A stretch of 64,000 bases of DNA, taken from assembly GCF_024586455.1 (NCBI RefSeq), contig NC_065921.1:90270061-90334060 (forward strand), in the 5' to 3' direction. The stretch is from Bactrocera neohumeralis. Its lineage: Eukaryota; Arthropoda; Insecta; Diptera; Tephritidae. Shown here piece after piece: positions 9,655 through 20,183 of the stretch. Both the position numbers and the translations under genes were made by a program. Numbering within the stretch: position 1 is the stretch's first letter; every line of letters starts with the position of its first letter. The notes beneath the pieces were generated by a model that saw nothing but the letters and a program-made list of their open reading frames with translations, did not search any database and had not been told where the DNA came from.

Positions 9655-12600
9655 CTACAGTTTTTTTAAACAAAGATATATAATATCAATTACACTTAAA
9701 ATGGATATTCCGATAAAAAGACCAATGACACCTCCGGCTGAAACTGAATAAATTATTAAATGTGAGTAGCAGTATGTTTATTTGAGTTAATGTAAAAGTT
9801 AATAGCACGTACATACATATATATATGTATGTACATACATATATATTTTATAATTTTTTTTACATGAGTATACATTTATATTACAAAGCATTAAGGGAAG
9901 CAGAGACAGAATTTTAATGTTTGGTTTATTTTGTGATTAACCTTCACTAAATGTTTTTATGAGTCTGTAAAACTACTTCTTCTTCAGAAAATACTTACCA
10001 ACCAAATCTTGATAAGATTGCGTAACACTTCTTACACAACGAAGCGAGGGAACATTTTTTAGTTCAACTTCTACTAGTGCAAAGCTTGGACGAGCTATTT
10101 TTTTAATTTCGTTAGACCTAGAATTAACAAATCAACAATCATTCCACTAAAAAGATATAAACTAAACTATATATACATATATATGTATATATACATATGT
10201 ATGAACTTAGAATATTACTAAATTAAATAATTTTATTCTTATGGTACTTAACAAATTATCATATACAGTTATGAATATACAGTTATGACATGATTAGTAT
10301 AACATTTTACTAGATTCCATTTGATATATATTTGAACATTTGTTATATAGATAAAAAGTATAATATTTGTCATATTGAGTGAAGACCAAGAAAATTACTG
10401 TATTTCAAACGGCAAATTATTTGACTAGTAGTCAGAGGTATCTGTAGATGCAACTCAAATTAGCGATACTTTGTAAAAAGTATCTTGCATATGTAAATAT
10501 GTATCTTGTTTTGTATAGATGACTAATCTCTCTCTCTGGAAGAATATATGAAAGTTTTTTCTATAAAAAATATATAACGATTTGATATATCCTGATTTTA
10601 AAACATTTTAACCCTAGAAAGATAACCTTATTTTATAGTACTGAAAAGATAAACATGTGCTTGAGAGGCGTACAATTGTAAATACTACATAAAGAAATAC
10701 ATAAATTTAAATAAACTTTTGTTTTTTTTACAACATCCACGAAGTTTTACATTATTAATAAGCAAATAAAGAGCAATTGCATGTTAATTTTTTATTTTTA
10801 AGATTATTTTTTAGGATTTTATAAATCCTTAGCAAAAAGTAACAAAAAATATATCTCTGCGGCACACGTTATCTTTCTAGGGTTAAACGGTTTTAGAATA
10901 ATGAAATTTGTAACAAAAACGTATAGGTATAAAAGAAAATATTAAAAGTTTATATGTATATATATATTTCTTACCCAACAAACTGAAGCTTCTGCTCCGA
11001 ACACGACGGATAACATACATATTTTTCTCTAGCAATTTGTTTTGCCTTAAAAGTTATATCCTCTTTTTAATTTCAATAAAAGATTAGAAATAAATAATAG
11101 CTTATGCAATAATAATGGGTATTCGTCTATTTTTTATATCAGACAACCCACACCGGATGTTCAAAAATTGCTCTTCTCTAAAATTTTAGTGTTACGAGAG
11201 ACAAATGTTTTTAATAATCCGGCGTGGATCCACTCTCCGATAAAATCTTTTATAAATATACATATTTATTGACGTTTTAATATAATATTTACCTTTAGAT
11301 ATACATGTCATTCCTCGAAAATCACAAAAATAATTGAAATCTATGAAAAGAGAAGAAAATTCAAATTATTATATTCTATCTTTCACCCTGGCTTCGCTCG
11401 CTTTAAATTCCTTATATAATTTTCAAAGGTCGTTAACATAAATAAATAATTAACACATAGTTGTCCATGAACAGAAAACCCCAAAATTGTTTGATTTATA
11501 GAAATATGTGGAAGTCAATTTCAAGTTCTTTGTTTTATTTTGAAAATGTTTCGAGAAGATAATATAATATTCAAAATTTTATAGCTTAAGATAAGAAATT
11601 TTTTTTGAATCTATGGTAAACATTGTGTGAAACTTACATCTTATCGGAGATGTGAATAATGTGCAATTACAGTATTTTAACTCCAAAATAACTCTGAGAT
11701 CAGACATGCATGTTGAAAAACTAAATATGAAAATTGTATGTTAACATCTGTTCGTATAAAGCTAAAGTCTTACATATCGTCACCTGAAATGCAAAATAAC
11801 GTAACAACATTTTCGGAAATTTACAGTGGCATGAATGAAACACGAAATAAAATGGAACATTAGTGAAACAAAATTTTAATTTTGGTTAAAACTGGTTTAT
11901 ATCTGACCGCAGAACCTGAAAATGTTGAACATATGTAATATTATGTATGTAATTTGAAGTAGTGAAGCGTAATCAATAAGACACTCAATTTCAAATTTTT
12001 TGATGATACGATATTTTGCATTTCAGGTGACGATATGTAAAATATACAAATCACCTGTATTGATAAGTGGATCCATAGATTATTTCGTGTGGAAACTTGC
12101 ATTTTCTTTTTTCAAAGCTTTCATCATTTACTGTCAAGCTATTTAGCATTTCTTCCATATTATAAGTATATCTTATATGATCCTGCCCTAAAGTTTGTGA
12201 AAGTAACCCGAAGTATGGTATATCCACGTTGCTATGTACATACATCTAAATTTGTTTGAATTAGTTCTACATACAATTTTTTAAGTATGTTACTTTGTAA
12301 ACCTCGTATTTCCAAAGTGATTCTTGTTTTAGAAAAAATTTTAATGATTTTCTCGCTTCAAACGGGCTAAGTCGTAACGGCAACTCATCTAAATTGCGAC
12401 TATTATTTGATAAAAAAAAAATTTTGGATTTAAATTTATATATTGCTTAAGTACATACATTGATACTCGGACAACCAAAAAATTAAATATTTTGAATTGT
12501 TAAGCAAACCATGAAAAATGTGCGAACATATGCGCATACATGTAACGTGATAAGGAAAGTTATTATGCATATACATATGTATGTACTATTGCAAAATATA

Positions 12601-14862
12601 TATGTATGTACGTATATCCTGCTTTTCTATTGCTAGAGTTTCTATATGTGCTACTGTACGATGCAGAAACGATGCTTACTAATCCATAAAATTATTGGCT
12701 AGAAAGCAATAACCCATTTCAAGATCATGAAATTTAAATATTTTGGCGCAGTTGTGTTGTTTATGTTCCAAAAATGTGATATCTGTTATAATGGATTCGC
12801 AGAATTGTGTAAGTAACTGAAAAAAATAAGTTTTTAGAAAAATGAAATGGATAAAAAAATTCAAAATATGCAGAATACTTAGCAAAGATATTTTAACAAT
12901 AAAACTTTAGAACTTTTTTAAATTTTTATTTTACTCCGCCTATGTAATTGAAAAATATCAATATCAGTCATAATGTAATCACGCGGGAAGCTGGCTCTAT
13001 AAAAGAAAAGCAGGCACGGTGCCTGGTCAATGCTTTGGCCACTTTCGCGCCATGATATGATGTGATTTTACAGTCATAATGTTATCTCGCAGGAAGGTAG
13101 CTGTTAGGTGGCTCTATAAAAGAAATTCAAGCACGTTGCCTGGTCAGCGCTTAGGTGACGCTCGCACCGCACTGTGATGTGTTAGCTGATTCTATAAAAG
13201 AAATTCCAGCACGTTGCCTGGCGCTTGCACCGCGCTGTTATGTGATTTAACAGTCATAATGTAATCTCGCGGGAATCTGGGTGTTAGCTGACTCTATAAA
13301 AGAAAAGCAGGCACGGTGCCTGGTCAATGCTTTGGCTACTTTCGCGCCATGATATGATGTGATTTTACAGTCATAATGTTATCTCGCAGGAAGCTAGCTG
13401 TTAGGTGGCTCTATAAAAGAAATTCAAGCACGTTGCCTGGTCAGTGCTTAGGTGACGCTCCGCGGTGTGATGTGTTAGCTGATTCTATAAAAGAAATTCA
13501 AGCACGTTGTCTGGTCAGTGCTAAGGTGACGCTTGCACCGCGCTGTTATGTGATTTAACAGTCATAATGTAATCTCGCGGGAATCTGGGTTTTAGCTGAC
13601 TCTATAAAAGAAAAGCAGGCACGATGCCTGGTCAGTGCTTAGGTGACGCTCGCACCGCGATGTGATGTGATTTAGCAGTCATAATGTAATCTCGCGGGAA
13701 GCTGGCTGTTAACTGGCTCCAAATAAGAAAAGTAGGCACCGTGACTGACCAGTGCTTAGTAAAGTAAGCACCTGACTGACCAGAGCTTAGCTAAGCTTTT
13801 CAATTATATTCCTACGTATTTCCAAAACAATATTTCATTGTTAATGTTTCTCAATTTTGGTTTCGTTCATTATTAATTGTTTGGAAAATATTGTTATATT
13901 TTAATTGTGTATGGTTATTTACCAATTTTGCCCAGTTTCACACGAATTGATAGACACATTTTGTGAAAACCATTCGTTTCCTCATCCCAATCATTTTGAC
14001 CTTATATTATATATGAATGTAAGTATAACATTGACCTAGTTTAGTCATAACTAGATGTAGCAACATCCCTTAAGTGTATAAAACTTGTATACTCTATAAA
14101 AATTCGCGGTATTTTCAGTTTGTTATCTGGTATTATATCACTTTTACATATGTATATTATAGTATAATGCAATAAATCTCATATTTGGCAAAATTATTGC
14201 GATCATTTTTTGGAATGTGTTAAAAAGCTTGAAACTTAAAACACATTTCAAAATTGTCCTTATATTTTCATTACGATGATGAAGCCTTGTATGTACTATT
14301 TTCTTATTTATTGCATTATCCGTTTTTTTAAATACATACATATGTAGAAATGCACTTATGCAGCTGAATATCGATCCGCTACTTACTTGTTTTCTTGCAA
14401 TATGAATATTTACTCCACAGGTTGAATTAAAGGCCCTGCAGTAATCCTCTTTGGTATTAATGTTAGTCGGTGTGATGAATAAATAATTATGAATATTTTT
14501 TATGTAATTAATATTCTTTTCATTCAGAAAGCGCATAATTTCCACATTGGACCGACTTTTAGATAAACAAATTGATACAGATGGGAACGTAATGTTCCAG
14601 TGTAGAAATGAAGTTTCGACGCTTATACTTATAGAATCGGAAAGAAACCTTTTTAACATTAAAATACAAATTACTGTCATATTCCAACATGAGATGCCTA
14701 TAACAACAATCCAAAACAGTCTGAAAATTCGATCGGTGACACTTAATTATGCAAAATATCATATTAACAATGTATATAATGTACCTGGTCGTTGTATAAA
14801 GCTGGAGAAATTTTTTATAAAAATTTATGATTAAAATCACCATACTTGGGATTAAACAATTA
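9655..14862 (-). CDS. Pickpocket-family DEG/ENaC sodium channel (N-terminal exon missing)
   Basis: Ten exons, all GT..AG and in phase: 14785-14862, 14387-14720, 12680-12816, 12303-12399, 12055-12245, 11638-11720, 11293-11340, 10975-11026, 9999-10117, 9655-9743; 408 residues recovered. Pickpockets are amiloride-type cation channel subunits at the plasma membrane of sensory and epithelial cells. Seen in order: TM1 (LFWIVVIGISCW), the post-TM1 motif NITFPSVSICL, a Cys-rich ectodomain (QFCESIIT, YVHSNVDIPYFG, KCKFPHE, KYCNC, YFCDFRGMTC, CYPSCSEQ), then the TM2 pore region SAGGVIGLFIGISILSVIDI. The first exon found begins in mid-codon, so an upstream exon with the start was not located. The 11026 acceptor is weak, but phase and motif support it. 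Introns carry two MITEs and satellite array 2. I cannot name the paralogue. Confidence 0.88.
10612..10882. mobile_element. piggyBac-type MITE in a pickpocket intron
   Basis: A 271-bp element is bounded by the perfect inverted repeat CCCTAGAAAGATAAC and flanked on both sides by TTAA (10608-10611 and 10883-10886). CCCTAGAAAGATA at the tip and TTAA target-site duplication are the signature of the piggyBac superfamily. The interior is A+T-rich with no transposase, so it is a non-autonomous derivative. It lies in the 858-bp intron between exons 10975-11026 and 9999-10117 and does not touch the splice sites. Confidence 0.88.
11773..12037. mobile_element. TA-flanked MITE in a pickpocket intron
   Basis: A 265-bp element has inverted ends starting CATATCGTCACCTGAAATGC; the match is perfect for 27 nt and continues imperfectly to about 40 nt. 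It is flanked by TA on each side (11771-11772 and 12038-12039), as expected for Tc1/mariner-type insertion. There is no coding capacity. It occupies most of the intron between pickpocket exons 12055-12245 and 11638-11720 and stops 16 bp short of the donor. Confidence 0.8.
12965..13800 (-). repeat. Satellite array 2, inverted copy inside a pickpocket intron
   Basis: About seven monomers of the array 1 family in reverse orientation (GCTGGCTGTTAGCTGACTC, TATAAAAGAAAAGCAGGC, TGATATGATGTGATTTTAC). They are more diverged than array 1: the initiator-side text is often CAGTGCTTAGGTGACGCTC. The block sits in the 1.57-kb intron between exons 14387-14720 and 12680-12816. Together with array 1 just past the 3' end of the gene, it forms a large inverted-repeat arrangement. 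Confidence 0.92.
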
Positions 14863-14869
14863 CTAGAAA

Positions 14870-15715
14870 TCAAATATGTATTTGTTTACTACATATAGTT
14901 TATGTATTTATATGAGGGCTTGTGTCTACTACTCTACTTAAGTATCTGTAACTGTAAGCCCTAATAATTTCCAATTGTTTAAAAGCAAATATTTTTCGTC
15001 ATTCGTGTGTGCAAGTGCATGCGTGTGAAAGATGGCAAACGAAGCCACGCAAGCATAAGTACGATACATGTACATACATACATATGTTTGTATTCGTACA
15101 GATATTATATTGGCGGACCCGCGCAAATGTAAATATGCCCGTTAAAGTGATTGGACCAGTGGAGTATTTCATATGTGTGATATTGGAGTACTCCATAAAT
15201 GCGCATTTGTGACGCAGCCATAAACTAAATCATGTTTCTGCAACCACTCTTTTTTATTGTTCATTGGTTCATATTTTAACAATATTTGTGATTACCTACA
15301 CATGACTACATGTTAGGAAAGTGAAAACTATTTTTCAGTACGAATATCACGCGACATTATACAAGTTTTCGCTTTATTTTCCATTTTACTTTATTCTGCG
15401 CGAATTTCCTGCCTTACGAAGTGGAAATGTGAAATAGACCACATACTCATATATACCTATATGTATGTAGGTGATATGTATGTACATATGTACATGGTGG
15501 TTTGGTGTTTTTATAGAGATTTACTTATATGCTTATTCCTGAGCTGGCATTCAATGTGAAGAAACGTTTTCTTATTCTCCAATTTAACACAATAATATCA
15601 TAATTTTACTATACAGTGCAATCTTTACAGAAAAATACGAAGCGCCATTGGTGTTCTATCAAACACCTAATCCAGTTACTACCTCCACTCGAGCTACCCT
15701 TGCTTGATGCCTTCG
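14870..15715. other. Spacer between pickpocket gene and Ser/Thr-rich gene
   Basis: Should hold the missing first pickpocket exon(s) and promoter. A minus-strand ATG at about 15388 opens an 18-codon frame, but no in-phase donor was found. ACAT/ATGT microsatellite tracts occur near 15065 and 15465-15495. Confidence 0.45.
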
Positions 15716-15720
15716 TACAT

Positions 15721-18700
15721 TCACAGGTTTGAAATTTCCCGATAGCTATTGAGAAACATTTTGTGTAATTTCAAGTGGGCATCGGTTGTTTCGTACAAGT
15801 AATGCTCGTAATCCTGTGATATACAATTTAAAAGGTAAAAAATATTTACGCTTCCGTGATGGGCGTGCAAACATAAAAATATGGAAACAAGTAAAAACTC
15901 ATATTTTTTTCTTTTTCAAAATTTATTATACATAAAATGTATTGTTTATGGTAATTTTTTATACCTTACGAGATTCTGTAACTTCTTTAAAGTATGTAAC
16001 TATTGGCAGCTCTGCAATAAATGCGTTACTTGCCTTTGGTAAATTACCTATTGAATTTGTGGTATTATTTTTTGGAAATAACATTTTTACGCCACTTATA
16101 TTTGATATTCTCATTATAGCGGACTCCGGTGTGCTACTTGCCAAGGGTGTAGTCGACTGCAAGTGAAGGTTTATAACACTCCTTGTTGTATTCATTTGTA
16201 CTATATTGGTTCTTTTATTGTGTCTAATTAGTTTTGATCTACTAAATGTATTTGTCTTTTTATTTCTTAGAAGTGAGACTTGGGTCGATGTAGTAAATAC
16301 CGTTGCTATTGTTGAACTAGTCGTTTTGTTACTATTTACGTTGCCTGAGCTTTTTTCAAATGAAGGAGTCCATCTAAAGCGGCTTCTGCCATGAAATTTA
16401 CCCTTTGCTTTTTTCATCTTTCTGCCAACAGTATCATGTAATAATTCCTGTTCTTTGGTTTGTGAAGTCGGGTTTGGTTGTGAAGATACATAATTCTCCT
16501 TTTCTTTGATTTTCGGTTTGAAAGGTCTTATGGGGGTCGGCAAAGCAGTTGTTTTTATATTTCGATTTTTATTTTTCAAACTTTCTTTAAAAACTAATCT
16601 CTTATTATTTTGAATAAATTTACCTCTTCTATATAACGGAGGATAATTGCTGGTTTTATCAAGAACTGATGTTTTTTCTCCAGAATAATTTGATGTCTCT
16701 ACAGCGTTCCAAATAGCGGTAGTTGAAGTATTGTCTAAATATGGTAATTCGGTAATAGGCGTAGAAATGGTTCCAAAAACCACTGTGGTTTTAATTGGAT
16801 AAGAACCTAAAGTGTTTGTCGTAGTCTGTAGCGACACTTTCGAAATAAATTCTTTTAAGTTCGGTATATCTCCAGATGCACAATGATTATTTGTTTCTAA
16901 TAATGCATTTGAACAGTTGTTTATTGATTGACCGATGACCCAATTTTCTTTTGTAGTATCAACACTTGAATTCTCATACGAATGTAAATATTTCGATTTA
17001 TTTTTAGTTTCATTATCGCTGATAGAATATTTGACAGCGTTATTTGAATATTCAGGAAGTGACGTATGACTTGAAGTTATATATTGAGTTGCGGTATTAG
17101 ATCGGAGAATTTTGTAATTTATGATAGGGTGACTTCCATTATTTTCACTTTGATGTTTTTGTTTTTTAAATAACTTAAAGTGTGAATAATTGGGCGTTCG
17201 TGGTGTTGTTATAGCATCCCCTATAGTGAAATAGATGTGAGACGTATTTATGGAATTCGGAACCGTAGTAGCGTGAAAAAAGTTATACATAAACGTATTC
17301 CTTGTGCTATGTCCAAAATATTGTATATATGGATTCCTTGTGGTAGTCTCAAATTGTGAAATATTGGAAATGTATTTGGTTTTAGTTAATGAAACTTTTT
17401 GAACAGTAGTTGGAATAGTTGGCATTTTTTCGACGCATAAGGCCAATTCATTTCCATGAGGTATATTCAAATTATGGGTGTTAACACAGTTATTTTGAAG
17501 TGTTGAAATCGTAGATAGAATTGGTCTACTTAAATATTGCTCACGATTCTGCAAATTAGCTCTCATATTCTCTTCAGATAACAAGAAATAACTGGTTCTG
17601 GGCGTTGTTTTTAATAATTGATTGAAATTTTTATATGGAAACATGTAGTTAGACCATTTCATATTCTTAGTCGCTGGTAAATTGCGTAGCGGAAAATATC
17701 TGAAAGGATTTCTACTGTAAAAAAAAAATTAAAAATTATCTCATAAAATTAATCAAAGTAATACAAAATAAAAAACGCTCATTTGCGGGTGACGACGCCA
17801 ATGGCAAATAAAAGCATTTAATTTACATTAAATATTCTACCGAAACAAAAAAGTACATGGGGACCGAGATATTTCGAAAGAATTCACTTATGATAAGAAA
17901 TGAGGCAACAAAAACCGTTATTTTTATTTGATTAATTGGATCAAGTTCAAGTGAGCTTTTGTGAAAAGTTAAAAAATATATATATGTACATCCACATACA
18001 TATGTACATATGTACATACATATCTAAAATTCATGCCGCTCAAGAATAACAGAAAAAATATTTTATTCTGACACAAGTGTTGTTATTGGATTTCCCAAAA
18101 GATTTGTGGAAGTTTTCAGAGATCTTACTTTCAATTCTAAATCGTAAAAACTATTTTAGAGCAGAGTAAAGCTTCTTTAATTCTTTAAAATTATCGGTAT
18201 TATTCTACATACTGAACATAGTTATGTATGGAAATGTATATCTTCGTCCTAAGTGATTACCTTTTGTCGTTCGGATTCAATGTTAAGATTGCTCGATATG
18301 GATATTTTTTAGAAGGGAATAAGTGCACTCTTTTCCGCCTCCACATATGATTGGGATAGTACACAGATAAAAAAGGCAGTTGAGATCTCTCATTGTTATG
18401 GCGATAAAAAGATATTCCGTTCGAGTTCCGATCTATATGATCATTAATTACTGTTAGAGTATTAACATATTTATATGAGCAGCCCTGTAAAAAAAAGAAT
18501 TTAATTATATCATTCACACATTAACTACAAACACAAACAGATATACATATATAACATTTACCTACCGGTTAAAAATCGTTACTTTATATATTTATTTATC
18601 ATGCGCATAATGATGGAAATATATATATGTATATACAAATGTATCGAAATGTATTTTCTTATGTAATTGATATGATGTTCGAAATAAACAAATGACAATG

Positions 18701-18944
18701 ACGCAATTACAAAGATAAGGTGTTAATGGCTCCACTGTGGTCAGTGCGTGTCTTGCGTTCTGCGAAAACACTCTAGCAGAAAAAAGACGTTACTGAAGGA
18801 AACTGTTTGATTCCTTGCAGTGAAGAAGCGAGAAAGGTCGGAGAGATGACTTAGTTGCTCAATTGACGTTAATTTGTGAACCGACTGCACACAGCAATAA
18901 TCGCTTACTATAAAACATACAACATCAACCATAGGAAGATACAT
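15721..18944 (-). CDS. Large Ser/Thr/Asn-rich protein of unknown function
   Basis: Exons 18261-18484, 15965-17714 and 15721-15813 are joined with matching phases. The large exon is 1750 nt and fits only if spliced at CGTAAG|GTATAA to the last exon, which encodes DYEHYLYETTDAHLKLHKMF. A candidate first exon, 18909-18944 (MYLPMVDVVCFI followed by GTAAGC), is also in phase but weakly supported. The product is about 700 residues. The middle is very rich in Thr, Ser, Asn and Pro with basic patches (LFKKQKHQSEN, KMKKAKGKFHGRSRFRW) and no folded domain I recognise, suggesting a disordered, possibly O-glycosylated extracellular or matrix protein. If the 15965 donor is ignored, the frame stops at 15959. 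Existence of the gene is well supported; function is unknown. Confidence 0.7.
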
Positions 18945-18949
18945 ACATA

Positions 18950-20180
18950 CTTATGTACATATATTATTCTTGTTCTGATTATATTCAGTGGTTTCTATTT
19001 AAACAATACACAAATCTAAAATATTGTATGTACATATATCGTTGGATTAGTGTTTTTACACTGTATCTTACATTTGCATACAATTGCGCAACAAGAACGA
19101 TACAGCGGTAATGTATCGTATGATGTATTTTGAGTATTTCTTTAAATTTCGATCCTCCTAGAAATGAACTTATTACTTTGGTACACTATGTAGATAAGTA
19201 TTTATATGTTGAGAGAATGAACACTTTACGAAGAGGATTCATCAAAGAAAGCTTTAGTAGTAAAAGACTCTTCAACAACGTTTTTTACTTATTTGCATTG
19301 ATTTTGTTATATTGAATTTTAAATGCACATTGTAAAAAATGTTTCATCTTATATGTCTAATATACTTATATTACTATGAATTATATACTTGCACCCAGAA
19401 CAAATAAAATTAATTTAATTTTTATCAAATTGCGATTCATCTCAGTATTGTGACCGTGATTGGTGAACGATATTTCTAAACTGAGTTAATAAACTTTCGA
19501 TATCATAGCGTTGTGTACGGCCAAATATTCACGCATGAAATCATCAGGAGCAAACGATTCACTTACCTTTTTGCTTGCATGACTTGTGGTTTGAATTGAA
19601 CAACTGTTTTTGCGAAAATACAGCATTTTACATACTTGAGTGAAAGTTGGTAAGAAGTGAAATTTCTTGAATATCGTTGTCATGATCTAATCATGTGTTT
19701 TTAAATAATACGGTAGTTTTGAAAAATCACAATAATTAATACATAAGAGATGCATTTCCAGTTTTACAGCTATTTTGTTCTAATAAAACTCTATTTCTAT
19801 ATATTTAAATATATAATAAAACAAATCCACGGAAGAAAAATATCCAAATGTTTTAATATGAAATTTATTATTATCCACCTAAAATAGGCATTAATAGATA
19901 CATTAAAAATGCTAATAATATAATATAAAAATTTCAAATTAATTATAAAGCAAGTATAATTCTATGTATGTCATACTTCAATATATAGTACATACGTTGT
20001 GATACCGACACGTGGTATAAATATATATTTTTTCGATTGTAATGCCATTATTTAGTGATTCCTTTTATTTATTAGGAGGAAAAGCTCATCAATGTATTTT
20101 GATTATACATAAATTCAAAAATATAAAATAAATAAATAAAAATATGTATATTGATTATTGGAGTAATACATTAACAAGGC
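18950..20180. other. Spacer with one candidate small ORF
   Basis: A+T-rich. Apart from the minus-strand small frame at 19442-19683 (listed separately), no gene, RNA or mobile element was recognised. Confidence 0.5.
19442..19683 (-). CDS. Possible short mitochondrial-type protein
   Basis: The ATG at 19683 opens a frame whose start is basic and hydrophobic with few acids (MTTIFKKFHFLPTFTQVCKM), like a mitochondrial presequence. Read straight through, it stops at 19486 (65 residues). A strong donor (AAAAAG|GTAAGTGA at 19566) and a TCAG acceptor at 19481 would give exons 19568/19567-19683 and 19442-19480, phase 0, 51 residues. No homologue is recognised and the length is within reach of chance, so this is only a candidate. 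Confidence 0.25.
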
Positions 20181-20183
20181 CTT

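Noticed and set aside
11140..11245. Weak inverted repeat around CCGGATG...CCGGCGTGG in a pickpocket intron
   Set aside because: Match is short and imperfect, with no target-site duplication.
14547..14834. Plus-strand frame opposite the pickpocket TM1 exons
   Set aside because: Antisense shadow of a confidently assigned DEG/ENaC exon.
19130..19315. Plus-strand frame with NFDPPRNELITLVHYVDKYL
   Set aside because: Coding-like composition but no start codon, no acceptor and no homologue I recognise; too little to call.
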